From Caulochytrium protostelioides (Eukaryota > Chytridiomycota > Caulochytriomycetes > Caulochytriales > Caulochytriaceae), in contig ML014169.1 in NCBI GenBank assembly GCA_003615045.1, forward strand, positions 1 through 64,000: DNA of 64,000 nucleotides, written 5' to 3'. Made by a program: the position numbers and the translations under genes. Positions 49,548 to 59,075 of the stretch are shown piece by piece; position 1 is the stretch's first letter; the number at the start of each line of letters is the position of its first letter. Under the pieces are notes generated by a model. It was not told the DNA's origin. It did no database searches and saw only the letters and a list, made by a program, of their open reading frames with translations.

Positions 49548-52229
49548 TTAGCGGAAGACGGGCCGAACAATAAACCGTGCAGGACACGCTTTCAGCGTGC
49601 AGCTTCCAATCCGCCGCAAGGGGAGACTGCCGCGCGACACATGGCTGCTGGCACTGCTCGTCACACGGCTGCTGCCGCCGCTACTGCCGCTGCCGCTGCG
49701 GTCCAGCTTCCACGACAGTCCGGTCGACGACGACGCGGTCGACGACGCGGTCGACGACGATCGATGCATGGCTTCCGCGGCATCGGGCTCGGCCGTGGCG
49801 AGCGCTGGCGTCGCGGCGGCGGCGGCGGGCAAGAGGCGGGGAGACGACGCGCTGCTGGACGAAAAGGACGCCGAGGAGGACGACGCGAGCCGCGTGACGG
49901 GCACCGGCGGCAGCGGCCGGCGGTGGCCCCGGCGGACGGACCCGCGGCGCCGCAGCCGGTGGCCCGGCAGCCCGCGGGCGTCGTCGCCGGCCGACGCCCG
50001 CACGCTCGCGAGCAGCGCCGACGTCGACGCGCTCGTCGCCATCCGCGGCGGCCGCGGGATCCCGTGGCGCAGCATCGCCCGCTCGAGCCGGAGCTCCCGG
50101 TCCGTGCGGTTGCGGCACACCTGCTTCAGCACGTCGCGGTGCCGGTCCTGCACCAGATCGAGGATCGAGTCGATGCCGGCGGCCGCGGCGGCCGACGACG
50201 ACGGGCCCAGCCCTCGCGGCGACGCCGTCAGGGACGCCGTGGAGGCCGTGCTCGAGACCGATGCCGCCGTTGGGCGCCGGGATGGCTCAGCGGCGTGAGG
50301 GCCACAGCTCATGGGGCTGTGGCTTCCGTGGCGATCCGAGCGGCCGCCGCGCTGCGCGAGGTGCTCGGGGTCGACGCCGCGCCGCCGTTCTAGCGCGGCG
50401 CGCTCACGCCGCCGCCGCGAACGGCGCGACCGGAGGAACGATGGCGGCCGCGGGTCGAGCTCGAGCTCGTGGAATGCCGTCATAATGAGCGACGATGCGT
50501 CGCCGTCAGCATCTGAATCGTCCAGGTCGGCGTCAGCATCCGCGTCAGCATCCGCATCAGCGTCGGCGTCAGCAGCATCAGCATCAGCAGCAGCATCCGC
50601 GTCAGCATCCGCGTCAGCAGAGACACGGGTCGCCGGAGGACCGCCGACGCAGACGTCGGACGAGGAGGCGTCCGACGCGGCCGTGCAGAACGAGACGGCG
50701 TGGTCACGCGTCAGCAACGGCGATGGCCACGGAGATCGGATGACGGCCAGTGACGCCGCCTCTGGCGAGACCGGGGGCTTCGTCGCGGACGTCGAAGCCG
50801 CAGCGGCCGCGGTCGGCGAGCGCGCCGCGTCGGGCGGCCGCATCGGCGCCGGGGGCGCGTGCTGCGGCCATCGCGTCATGAGCCGATGCCGCCGCGGGCG
50901 CAGGCCCTCCGGATCGGCGGGCGCCGGCTCGCCCGGCACCCGCGGCGGCGACCAGGCCGACAGTGACGCTGGTATCAACGGCATCGCCGATCCCGACGTG
51001 GACGCCGCGGCGGATGCTGCCGGCGTGCTGGCGGACGGCGCGGCGGGAGCCGCGAGGCCCCGACACCCGCCGCGCCGCCGGAGCGGAGGCGCGGGCGCGG
51101 GCTGCGTGGGCAGCGGCGCCGGCGACGAGGGCGGCGAGGGCACGTCGTTCAGCGTCGGGAGCCGGCTCAGCCCCTTGAGCAGCGCCTCGAGCGGCGATTC
51201 GCTGCCGCTAGCCGCGGCCGACGGCGCGGCAGTGAAGGGCGCCGCCGCGGCCGCGTCCGGCGACGGCGTCGGCAGCTCGGAGGCGGGGGAGGGCAGTGCA
51301 TGCCCGCTCATCACGCCGCGGAGGCCTTCGGCGGGGACGGCGCGGCCCAGGAAGGGGACCCGCTTCGGCGGGACAGGCGCCGGCGACGCTGTCCACGTGA
51401 GCGGCGACGCCGCGGGCGTCACGAGGACCGACGGCGGCGTCTCGAGCGAGAGTCGGCGCACGGTGTGGCCCAGCGTTGCCGCGCTCGGGATCGCGGCCGC
51501 CCGGGGCCCGATGGCGGCCGCGGACGCGGAGCGCTGCGAGGCCGAGAGCTCCGCGGTCGGCGAGGGATGCACAGCGTCCCCGAGGTTGTGCAGGCTGGTG
51601 GAGCGCATGGGCACGTGCCGCGCGCACGGTGTGGGGTCCGGCCCGGTCGTCGGCGCGGCGCCCGGGGTGGCGGCCGGCGTGGGCGTCACGGCGGCCTTGA
51701 GGGCCGCTGCGGACGCCGCCGGCGCCGAGTCTGCAGTGGGCGCTACCGACGAGGCCGCCGCGGCGGCCGCCGTGACAGCGAGTCGAGCGGCCCGACGGAG
51801 CCGTTCGCGCGGCGTCATCCCCGCCGCGGGCCGGGCGGCAGGGCCGGCGGCCGGGGCCGCGCTCGCCGGGGGAAGCGGCATGGCCGGCAGCGCTCGCCCG
51901 ACGCGACGGGACCGCGACTCAGCTTTCACGAGCACCGACGGCTTGGGCACGACGGCGGCTGAGGCCGAGCGCAGCGGCGGGGGGGCGGCCAGGGAAGGGC
52001 GTGCCTGACGGTCAATCGGCGGGAGATCCGCGGGTGGGACGGCGGCCGCCGCCGCCGCAGCGGCACGGACGCGCAGCGGCAGCGGCGGCGGCGGCGGCCC
52101 TCCTGGCGCGGACATGAGGATGAGTGCGGGTGCGTGTCGTGGCCGTGGCGGCGGCGGGAACGATGGCCGTGGCGGCGGCGGCGGCGGCGGCTCCGGACGC
52201 GGGGAACGGAACCTCGTGGTCGCCGTCAT
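49548..52229 (-). CDS. Low-complexity Ala/Ser/Pro-rich protein, unknown
   Basis: An 893-codon ORF with ATG 52229; a second possible ATG at 52115 follows a Pro-rich run. Mostly disordered: poly-Pro near the N-terminus, Ala-rich throughout, an Asp-Ala repeat at about nt 50530-50625 (residues near 535-565), then Ser-rich runs. Two stretches look ordered: an acidic-to-helical patch SSLIMTAFHELELDPRP, and near residue 690 SILDLVQDRHRDVLKQVCRN then RELRLERAMLRHGI, an amphipathic helical pair. The C-terminus is basic/hydrophobic (ACPARFIVRPVFR). I do not recognise it. A long open frame on the other strand (50311-52008) lies inside it; GC bias explains such overlaps, but it weakens the case. An unconserved linker protein or a false frame are both possible. 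Confidence 0.5.
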   Translation of the reverse strand: MTATTRFRSPRPEPPPPPPPRPSFPPPPRPRHAPALILMSAPGGPPPPPLPLRVRAAAAAAAAVPPADLPPIDRQARPSLAAPPPLRSASAAVVPKPSVLVKAESRSRRVGRALPAMPLPPASAAPAAGPAARPAAGMTPRERLRRAARLAVTAAAAAASSVAPTADSAPAASAAALKAAVTPTPAATPGAAPTTGPDPTPCARHVPMRSTSLHNLGDAVHPSPTAELSASQRSASAAAIGPRAAAIPSAATLGHTVRRLSLETPPSVLVTPAASPLTWTASPAPVPPKRVPFLGRAVPAEGLRGVMSGHALPSPASELPTPSPDAAAAAPFTAAPSAAASGSESPLEALLKGLSRLPTLNDVPSPPSSPAPLPTQPAPAPPLRRRGGCRGLAAPAAPSASTPAASAAASTSGSAMPLIPASLSAWSPPRVPGEPAPADPEGLRPRRHRLMTRWPQHAPPAPMRPPDAARSPTAAAAASTSATKPPVSPEAASLAVIRSPWPSPLLTRDHAVSFCTAASDASSSDVCVGGPPATRVSADADADADAAADADAADADADADADADADADLDDSDADGDASSLIMTAFHELELDPRPPSFLRSRRSRRRRERAALERRRGVDPEHLAQRGGRSDRHGSHSPMSCGPHAAEPSRRPTAASVSSTASTASLTASPRGLGPSSSAAAAAGIDSILDLVQDRHRDVLKQVCRNRTDRELRLERAMLRHGIPRPPRMATSASTSALLASVRASAGDDARGLPGHRLRRRGSVRRGHRRPLPPVPVTRLASSSSASFSSSSASSPRLLPAAAAATPALATAEPDAAEAMHRSSSTASSTASSSTGLSWKLDRSGSGSSGGSSRVTSSASSHVSRGSLPLRRIGSCTLKACPARFIVRPVFR

Positions 52230-53798
52230 GGCGCGGCGTCGTCGTGCCGAGCGCCGGCGCGCGCGAGTATAACGCCGGGATGGACGGACGACGGTGCGAG
52301 CGCGACGGGCGGGGGCCCCCGGGGCAGGCCTGCGTGTTCAGCCCGTCTCGCGACTCGCGGCTCGCGGCTCGCGGCTCAGGCTCGCGCCGGGGGGCGACGG
52401 ACGGCAGCGCAGCGCAGCGCAGCGGGCGTGACGAGGGACAGCCCTGCGCAGTCGCCGATGCCGCCGTGCCGGACGCCGATCGCACGTCGGGCGAACGGAT
52501 CGGCCGCGCTGCCGGAGGCCCTCGCGCTGCGCGGCGGCCGTGCGCGCCGTCGTCCGCGGCCGTCGTCCTTCGCATGCATCCGCCTTCAGCGCCGGCGCCG
52601 CCGTCCCCACCACCCGCTGCGGCGCGGGTCGGGCCGCGGTGGAGGCCGCACGCGTCGTTTGCCGGCCAAGCGGATCCCCGCCTGGGGCGTGTCGGACGCG
52701 GCGTCCAGCGGGCTGGTCGAAGCGGGCTGCGCTCGCCCGGGCCCCCGTCCGGTGTCCTCGGGGGTGCTCTCGCTGTCGCACGCGGGCGAGCCGCCGCCGC
52801 CGCGTTCCCTGGTGCCGGTGCGGCGGCGCGGCGGATGGTGTCCATCCGTCCATCCGTCCATCCGTCCATCCGTCCATCCGTCCCAGCGGAGGTGTCCAAG
52901 CACGGGTGCTGTGGCCGCCGCAGCGGCCGCCAGGGTGGGGCAGCAGGCGCATCCGCATCCGGCACCGCCTTCCCGGCGCCGCGGCCGCGAGAGGCGTCGC
53001 ACCCGGCCGCAGGGAAGGCCGCGGCCCATCTCCCCGACAAAGGCCGGTCAACCGGCATACGACCACGCAGGCCACCGTCGACCCGTCCGCCGCGAATGCC
53101 GTCATGCCGCCCACGACGCGGCCGCGGGTCACCACGAGGGAACCCGAGGGTCGGTGCCGGGGACCGCGGCCGGCCCGCGGGCCTCGTTGGGCGTCGCGGC
53201 ACGCGGTCACCACGTGGCTGGCCGACGCGCGGACGGGACGGGTCGACGGCCAGATCCCTCGGCCAATGAAGGTCAATGAAGACGCGACGCCATGGGAAGC
53301 CCACGCGGAGAGGTGATGGCGAGAGCGGAGATGGATGACGCAGCAGACGCGCCTCGACCCTTCCTCATGCCTCGGGAGCCATCATCGGATCCGCAGTGAC
53401 CGGCGAGACGCTGCGCGATAATAATAAGCGATAAGCGCGAAGGCGCCATGGCGCTCGCTCGCCATCCGAGGCACCTCCGGCGGCCACAATCCCCGGAGAA
53501 GGAGCAAGCCGCGCGAGGATCACGCCACTTCCATACGCTTCTTGCACGCGCCCCAGGACGCCATGGCCTCCTAACGGCTCCGACCAGACGGGGAGTATCG
53601 TGATTCAAAAAAAAGCACGGCGCATGACCTGTTGGTTGGCGCGCATTCGCTTAACACGTACGTTAAATAACATGATCTATATCACACTGAGCGCTTCGCG
53701 TTTCGATGCGGACACCGACCGATCCGCTGTCAATGACGGTCGAGCGCGTCCCGTCTCCGTCGACGATGGCGCTGATTTCATCCAGACCGCGACTCGGC
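52230..53798. other. Intergenic region with minisatellite
   Basis: Open frames occur on both strands over the first kilobase, all Arg/Ala/Pro/Gly-rich without motifs, so I assign none. A TCGCGGC/TCGCGAC repeat is at 52347-52378 and a CCATCCGT run at 52840-52882. The last 400 bp are AT-richer and form the 3' flank of ataxin-10. Confidence 0.45.
52840..52882. repeat. CCATCCGT octamer microsatellite
   Basis: About five units in intergenic DNA, related to the CCATCC runs at the window edges. Confidence 0.85.
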
Positions 53799-55613
53799 TC
53801 AAAAAACAGCCGTGTTCATTTCGCCCAGACCGAGTTTGGTCATGGTGCTTTCGGGCAGCACCTCCTCGGCCTTCAGCTGCTCGATCGCGGCCTGGTTGGC
53901 CGGGTTGCTTTCGCAGAGATTGCGGATACAGAACAGCGCCACTTCCTTGAGGTAGGGGTTGGTATCGTCGATCACGCAGTGATTCAGCACGACCGGGATC
54001 CCGTCCTCCGTGCGCACGCGGTTCTGGGCGTCGGGGTTGCGCCAGCACAGGTTGCTGAGAATGCGCATCACGTCCGACTTGGCCAGCAGCAGCGCGGGCG
54101 ACGTAATCGCCGGCGCCTCCATGGCCGCGCTCGGCGGCACCGATGCAACCACGCGTGGCGCAGCTGCTGCAGCAGCAGCAGCAGCTGCTGCTGTGGTTGA
54201 TGGTGATGGTGATGGTGATGGTGATGATCGTCCTGATGGCGACAGTGATGCGGCGGAGAGCGACGAGACGGAGGGCCGAGCATCGGCTCCTTCCCGCTCG
54301 GCACGCTTTCCCAGCAGCGATGGAGCAGCACCACTAGAGGACGCCGCTGGCGCGGCGTCGGCCGTTGTCGGAGCCGCAGACGGCGGTGGCCGCACGGTGA
54401 CCCGCGGCGTGCTCGGGAAGACGGCCAACAGGCGCAAGCAGAGCGGAATGAGATCGGTCTGGTTGAAAGGCACGTTGGCGCGCGTGGTGGCCATGACGAG
54501 GATGTCGAGGACGGCGCGGGTCGCTTGGACGGCGCGGTGGCAGGTCGCGCAGGTGCACGCGGCGCAGCGGCCGGCCGACGGCGCGTGGGCCGGGCACGGC
54601 GCCTCGAGGACCCCCGTCAGGACCGCGAGCACAGCGACGAGCGTCGCGGGCTGCAGACCGAGCAGCGCGGTCGTCGCCGCGACCACGGCGGGCGAGAGGG
54701 TCGCCGCGACGGCGGGCCAGTCGTCGGCCGTGATGGTCTCGTAGTCGGCCGCATAGGCGCTCTTGAGGAGCGGCCACAGCGTCGCGAGCTGCGCCATGCC
54801 CGCCGCGCGGTCGGGCGCCGCGACGGCGAGCCCGCGGGTCCAAGCTACGATCGCGTCGGCGTCGCCCGCAAGCCGCTTGGCCCACGCGAGCCGCATCTGG
54901 AACGTGCGGTCGCTCGGGTGGGCGATGGCGCACGGGACCGCGACGAGCGACGGCGCATGCGCGAGCACGACGGCGAGCAGGCCGGCGTCCGTCTGCACGC
55001 AGTTGTACACGACGGCGAGGCCCGCGTCCGCATAGAACCGCGCCGGCGCGGCGGCCTCGCTCTCGATCGTGGCCGCCGCCGTCGTCGCGGGATCCGAGGC
55101 GCCGTCGGCCGGCGAGAGATCCGCGGCGTCGCGCGCATACTGAGCGATGGGCACGGCCCACCGGGACAAGTGATCGTCGGCGACGAGGCCTGCGAGCAGC
55201 GCGCGAGCGCGGGTGGCGTCCGTGGTCCAGTGGCGGAGCAGCCACACGAGCACCGTCCGGCGCACAGGCAGCGGCGGCACGTCGCACGCCGTGGGATCAA
55301 GCCACGTGGCCAGCCCGGCGACCCAGGCGGCGTGGTCCCATGCGGCCGCGAGCGACGGCACGAGCGCGGGGGCGACGGCGTCCAGCGCGCGTGTCAGCAT
55401 CGCTTGCTGCTCGGCCTCAGTTGACGTGATCAGCGTGGTCGGCAGTGGCGTCGTTCCGCCCGGTTGGCGCGCGTGCATGAGGGCCGCCAGGACGGCCGCG
55501 AGCCGCGCCGACCATGCCGCGACGGCACTGTCGGCGTTGTGAAGCGGTTCGGCGGACCAGGCGGCCGCGAGGGCCTGCATGGACGCCGCCTCGTGCAGCG
55601 AGATCGGCGTCAT
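53799..55613 (-). CDS. ATXN10: Ataxin-10 / Ctr86-like armadillo protein
   Basis: 604 residues from ATG 55613 (GCCATGACG). The Ala-rich helical body (about 1-430) looks like degenerate armadillo repeats (PSLAAAWDHAAWVAGLATWL, TVLVWLLRHWTTDATRARAL). A disordered Ser/Pro/His-codon stretch follows at about 440-510. The C-terminal 90 residues are the clear ataxin-10 domain: SDVMRILSNLCWRNPDAQNRV, EDGIPVVLNHCVIDDTNPYL, then EVALFCIRNLCESNPANQAAI. Known ataxin-10 proteins (Ctr86 in yeast) take part in cytokinesis and ciliary or membrane functions through uncertain partners. The frame is open upstream to 56276, but those 221 codons are Arg-rich with no likeness to the family and are probably leader DNA. 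The stop lies in an AT-richer tail. Confidence 0.85.
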   Translation of the reverse strand: MTPISLHEAASMQALAAAWSAEPLHNADSAVAAWSARLAAVLAALMHARQPGGTTPLPTTLITSTEAEQQAMLTRALDAVAPALVPSLAAAWDHAAWVAGLATWLDPTACDVPPLPVRRTVLVWLLRHWTTDATRARALLAGLVADDHLSRWAVPIAQYARDAADLSPADGASDPATTAAATIESEAAAPARFYADAGLAVVYNCVQTDAGLLAVVLAHAPSLVAVPCAIAHPSDRTFQMRLAWAKRLAGDADAIVAWTRGLAVAAPDRAAGMAQLATLWPLLKSAYAADYETITADDWPAVAATLSPAVVAATTALLGLQPATLVAVLAVLTGVLEAPCPAHAPSAGRCAACTCATCHRAVQATRAVLDILVMATTRANVPFNQTDLIPLCLRLLAVFPSTPRVTVRPPPSAAPTTADAAPAASSSGAAPSLLGKRAEREGADARPSVSSLSAASLSPSGRSSPSPSPSPSTTAAAAAAAAAAAPRVVASVPPSAAMEAPAITSPALLLAKSDVMRILSNLCWRNPDAQNRVRTEDGIPVVLNHCVIDDTNPYLKEVALFCIRNLCESNPANQAAIEQLKAEEVLPESTMTKLGLGEMNTAVF

Positions 55614-56355
55614 GGCGTCACAGCGTGAAGGGGGCGGAGCAGCGAAGCGAGCGCACGGTCCATTCCAGGGGTCAGCCCATGGGACAAGGCCGCGTCTTTG
55701 GCGACGTGCCGCGTGGTCGCCACGTGGTCGCCACGTGGTCCGCATGAAGTGGGCAACCAGGGACGATATGCTACGGACTGTCCGCATAGCGGACTCTTTT
55801 GGAGTGGGTGTCATGGTCGTGCGGCGGGGTGCGCGTGGTACAGCCGCGATGGCCCGCGCCCGGCCGTGGACGGTGGCGCATGCGTCCCACCGCTTGGTTG
55901 GGCCGCCCAACCTCACCAGCGGAGTTCGCGACCGCAACGCCACACCGACCCGAGCGCGACCTCGCCTCCTTCGGTCACGCCCGTCACGAGCCAGACGTCG
56001 GCCCAGCGCGCGGCTCACGCCGCTCACGCCGCCGCTACCGCCGCTACCGACGGTCGCGGCGATCCAGCGCCCAGGGCGATGATGCGTTGTGCAGCAGGCC
56101 CAAGTTGGTCTTCTAGCACACAGACCTTTCGCTGGGTATGAGTCATCACTCGGAAGCTGACCCGAAAACATTACTCTCTGGAAGCCGGCATCAAAACAGC
56201 CCAAAAGCAGTCGGGATCCAAAAGGAGCCGCTGCAGCGGCTCTCAGAGGCCGGCCCCAAGGACGTGGGGCTCGCAACGCACTAGACGTTCATAGATGAGC
56301 GGCTAGAAACGTAAGGGTCACTGTGTGTACCGACTACCTCAATATATATATATCA
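55614..56355. other. Intergenic region
   Basis: Upstream of ataxin-10. Frames are open on both strands but without motifs. A TA repeat (ATATATATATA) at 56341-56351 sits next to the stop of the minus-strand gene on the right. No gene seen. Confidence 0.45.
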
Positions 56356-58171
56356 CTAAGAATCGCTCTTGTGTCGCTTGTGGCCATGCTCATTGTCGTC
56401 CCTGGCGAAACTTGGCATGGAGGAAGGACCCGCGCTGCCGTCGCTGTCGATGTCGCTCTTAGGGCGATAAACAAGGGCGCCATGGACGCTTCCCCCTTCA
56501 GATGCCATGGGGCCGGCAGGATGATCGTCGTGCAATGGCTTGGGGCGATAAACAAGAGTGCTGAGGAGGTCCTCTCCGTCAGATGTCATTGGGCTGGCGG
56601 CCTGGTGACCGGCATGCTGGTGAGGACGAAGAGTAAGAGTTCCGTGGATCATCGGCGGAGCTAAGGGTTGTGACTTTCGCATTCTCGCTTGCTTGATTCG
56701 GCTTTCCCTCGCTAGTTTAAACGGCGCATGGAAACGTTGATACTCGGCCATCAAATCAGAAAAGAAACGGCAAAAGTCTTTTGACGAAGAGCGAATGTCA
56801 GTCTGACTTGTAGCTAGAAGAAGAGAAGCTAGATAAAGATGCTCCACCAATGGTGCGACCACGTAAAAGCGTCGGTTGTGGAGAGCCATGGTATACTGAC
56901 GGCTGAGTTGGGCATTTTGGTTGTTGGCGATCCAGCTCTCGATCTCCTCACGTATGACCGTCTGCAGAGAGTCGATCACAGAGTCAAGCCTTTCTTTCTT
57001 TTCCTGATACTGACTCTCTAGATCCCGTTGGGGCCCCTCGATATGGGCATCACTAAGTCCGTGCGAGACCAAAACATTCATGACTAGCTGGAACGTTTCC
57101 GCCAGTCTTTTCCCCGTCGGTTGGCCATGATCATCCGGTGTATGATGGGGATTGGCGGAACCATTCGATTGAGCATATTCAACATCGATGTTGCTGAGCT
57201 TTCTCAGCTGAGATCGTAAGGCATCCACCAGCTGAGATCGCCGGGCATTCGGTTTTCCAAAAGCTGCGCCATGCAGAAGCTTGGGCGACGACCGTCCTTC
57301 GATGCGATCCACGGCTTTCACGCTATCGGGCGCGTTGTTTTTGAGCGCTTGAAGAAGCTGAGCGGCCGCGTTCAATGTCTCCAGGGAGAAGGGGATACTC
57401 TGGCCCTTGTCAAGGTCGACGCTACGACTATAGAGATGGCTAAGTTGCGCCACTTGAATCACTGTTTCTAGGGGCTGCCCGTACTCAGACTCCACTTCCT
57501 CTTGCTTGGTAGCCATTTGCTGGAGGGGCCACATGTTGCGGAAGAAAATCGTCTCGAGAGAATCAGAAGAGCGCTTACTATTGTCGAAGTTGGTCCGAGC
57601 TTGATTGCGGAGGCGCTTGCGGAGATCATCCATCCATGTAAATACAGGATTTTCGGCAAAGAGTAGATACGCGAAGGCGACCGAGGCCGCCTCACGATCA
57701 GGAATATCCGGCATAGCGCTGTAGATCATATAGAAGATGTCCCAAATCTTTTTCGCCTGTTCAATCTGAGTATCTTGTTTTTGACCGTCCCCATTCAGAG
57801 TTTTGGCGATGGTATCAATCAATCCTTGGTATTTGTTTGTTTGTTTGTTTGCGTCCAGGCGAAAGGTTTCGCTAATGTCTTTGAGCGAGCTCTTCTCGTC
57901 CATGTCTGCTGTGTTCATTTGACGCAGCAAACGCAGCTTCCAATGACCCCGTGGAAAATTTCGGAAATCGCGTAAATCGTGAGACCCAGTTGGCGCCCAA
58001 TCCGCCGGTAGCTTCCAGACCACGCGGTCCATGGGATGCGCCGTCGGCTCGACGCCCGAACGAATGTCATTGGAGTTCTCCTGCGCCTTGATTGGGACGG
58101 CGGTCCAGACGATGCCGACGCACAAGGTGGTGGCGGCCAGCCAGGGCCAGCCAGCGCCGGGAGAAGCGCAT
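56356..58171 (-). CDS. AT-richer protein of unknown family, possible signal peptide, C-terminal repeats
   Basis: Not recognised. The main frame runs from 56356 to beyond 58125, but its first ATG is at 58032. Upstream in frame lies WLAATTLCVGIVWTAVPIKAQ, a good signal-peptide core and cleavage site. It is preceded in another frame by MRFSRRWLALA (ATG 58171). A one-base change in the CTGGCC repeats at 58138-58160 would make a full secretory signal, so I extend the feature there. From about residue 70 the body is helical and polar (KIWDIFYMIYSAMPDIPDRE, ESQYQEKKERLDSVIDSL). The tail has two clear tandem units (STLVYRPKPLHDDHPAGPM and GALVYRPKSDIDSDGSAG) after a weaker one (GTLTLRPHQHAGHQAASPM). 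It ends in KRHKSDS. Base composition is far less GC-rich than its neighbours. It may be fast-evolving, transferred or secreted; the function is unknown. Confidence 0.55.
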
Positions 58172-58286
58172 GGTCGCTGTTCCCCAGTCGGTCGAGCCGA
58201 GACGGTTGGCGGGGCAGAAACAAGATCTTACCGAACAAGCGTGGTGCGGGCGTGTGCTAGCGCAGGCAATGACGGCGGGTCGGAGA

Positions 58287-58299
58287 AGAGAGGGAGAGA

Positions 58300-58371
<72 letters not shown>
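58287..58371. repeat. (GA)n microsatellite
   Basis: About 80 bp of nearly pure GA, 115 bp upstream of the possible start of the AT-richer gene. Confidence 0.95.
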
Positions 58372-58372
<1 letters not shown>

Positions 58373-59075
58373 GCACACCACTTCACATGGTGCGTAAAGA
58401 TGCGCTGAACGGCTCCCCGACCTTGTTCTCTATCCCATGGGGCTGCAGGCCCTGCTCACTTTATACGACCCATCAAATCGCCGCTTATCATTCCTCGTGC
58501 TGCTCAATCGTGCTGACATTGAAATCCTGATGATGATTGTCACAGCGTCACATAGCGCCACATTCAAGAGGCATCAAGAGGTGGACACAAGAAAATATTT
58601 GGGTGTTGAAACGTGACGTGTTGAACTGGGACAGCGTCGTTACTCCCTGACGGCCTTTTTTGTTTTAATATGGCGGATCGGATTACATAGAGCGTGATCG
58701 GCGACTAGAACGCCCGATGGGCCCACAGTACTATCACGCCAAGACGCCGCATCAATCGCTTCGCCGCGTACGTGGGGCGACGTCACACGAGCGTGCAACC
58801 GCTGACCCCGGCCGACGTCACTCGCCCCCTCCCCCCGTACCTCAAATGCACGCGAGTCGAAAAATCGACGGCCTTGCTGGAGACAGCAGGCTTGCCGCGC
58901 TGTGCCGCGCTACAAGGTTGCGGAGGAATCAGCCCGTGGTCGGCACGTCCATTCGGTGCTAAACCCTAGCTGACTTTCTTGAGGACGAGGCCAGGATCGC
59001 GGCCCCGTGTGGGGTCGGCTCACGAAGGGGTGGACACCCTCAATATTAATGATAACGAAATTTCCACGCATCCAC
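58372..59075. other. Intergenic region
   Basis: AT-richer to about 58700, then GC-rich. It may hold a last exon of the Ost-alpha gene, since the stop of that gene overlaps a GTAAGT donor. No gene can be supported. Confidence 0.4.

Noticed and set aside
52012-53304. Long frames on both strands (381 to 430 codons)
   Set aside because: Several overlapping frames in both directions with Arg/Ala/Pro/Gly composition and no motif; expected by chance at this GC content.
53799-56276. 825-codon version of ataxin-10
   Set aside because: The first 221 residues are Arg-rich with no family likeness; ATG 55613 begins the plausible protein.
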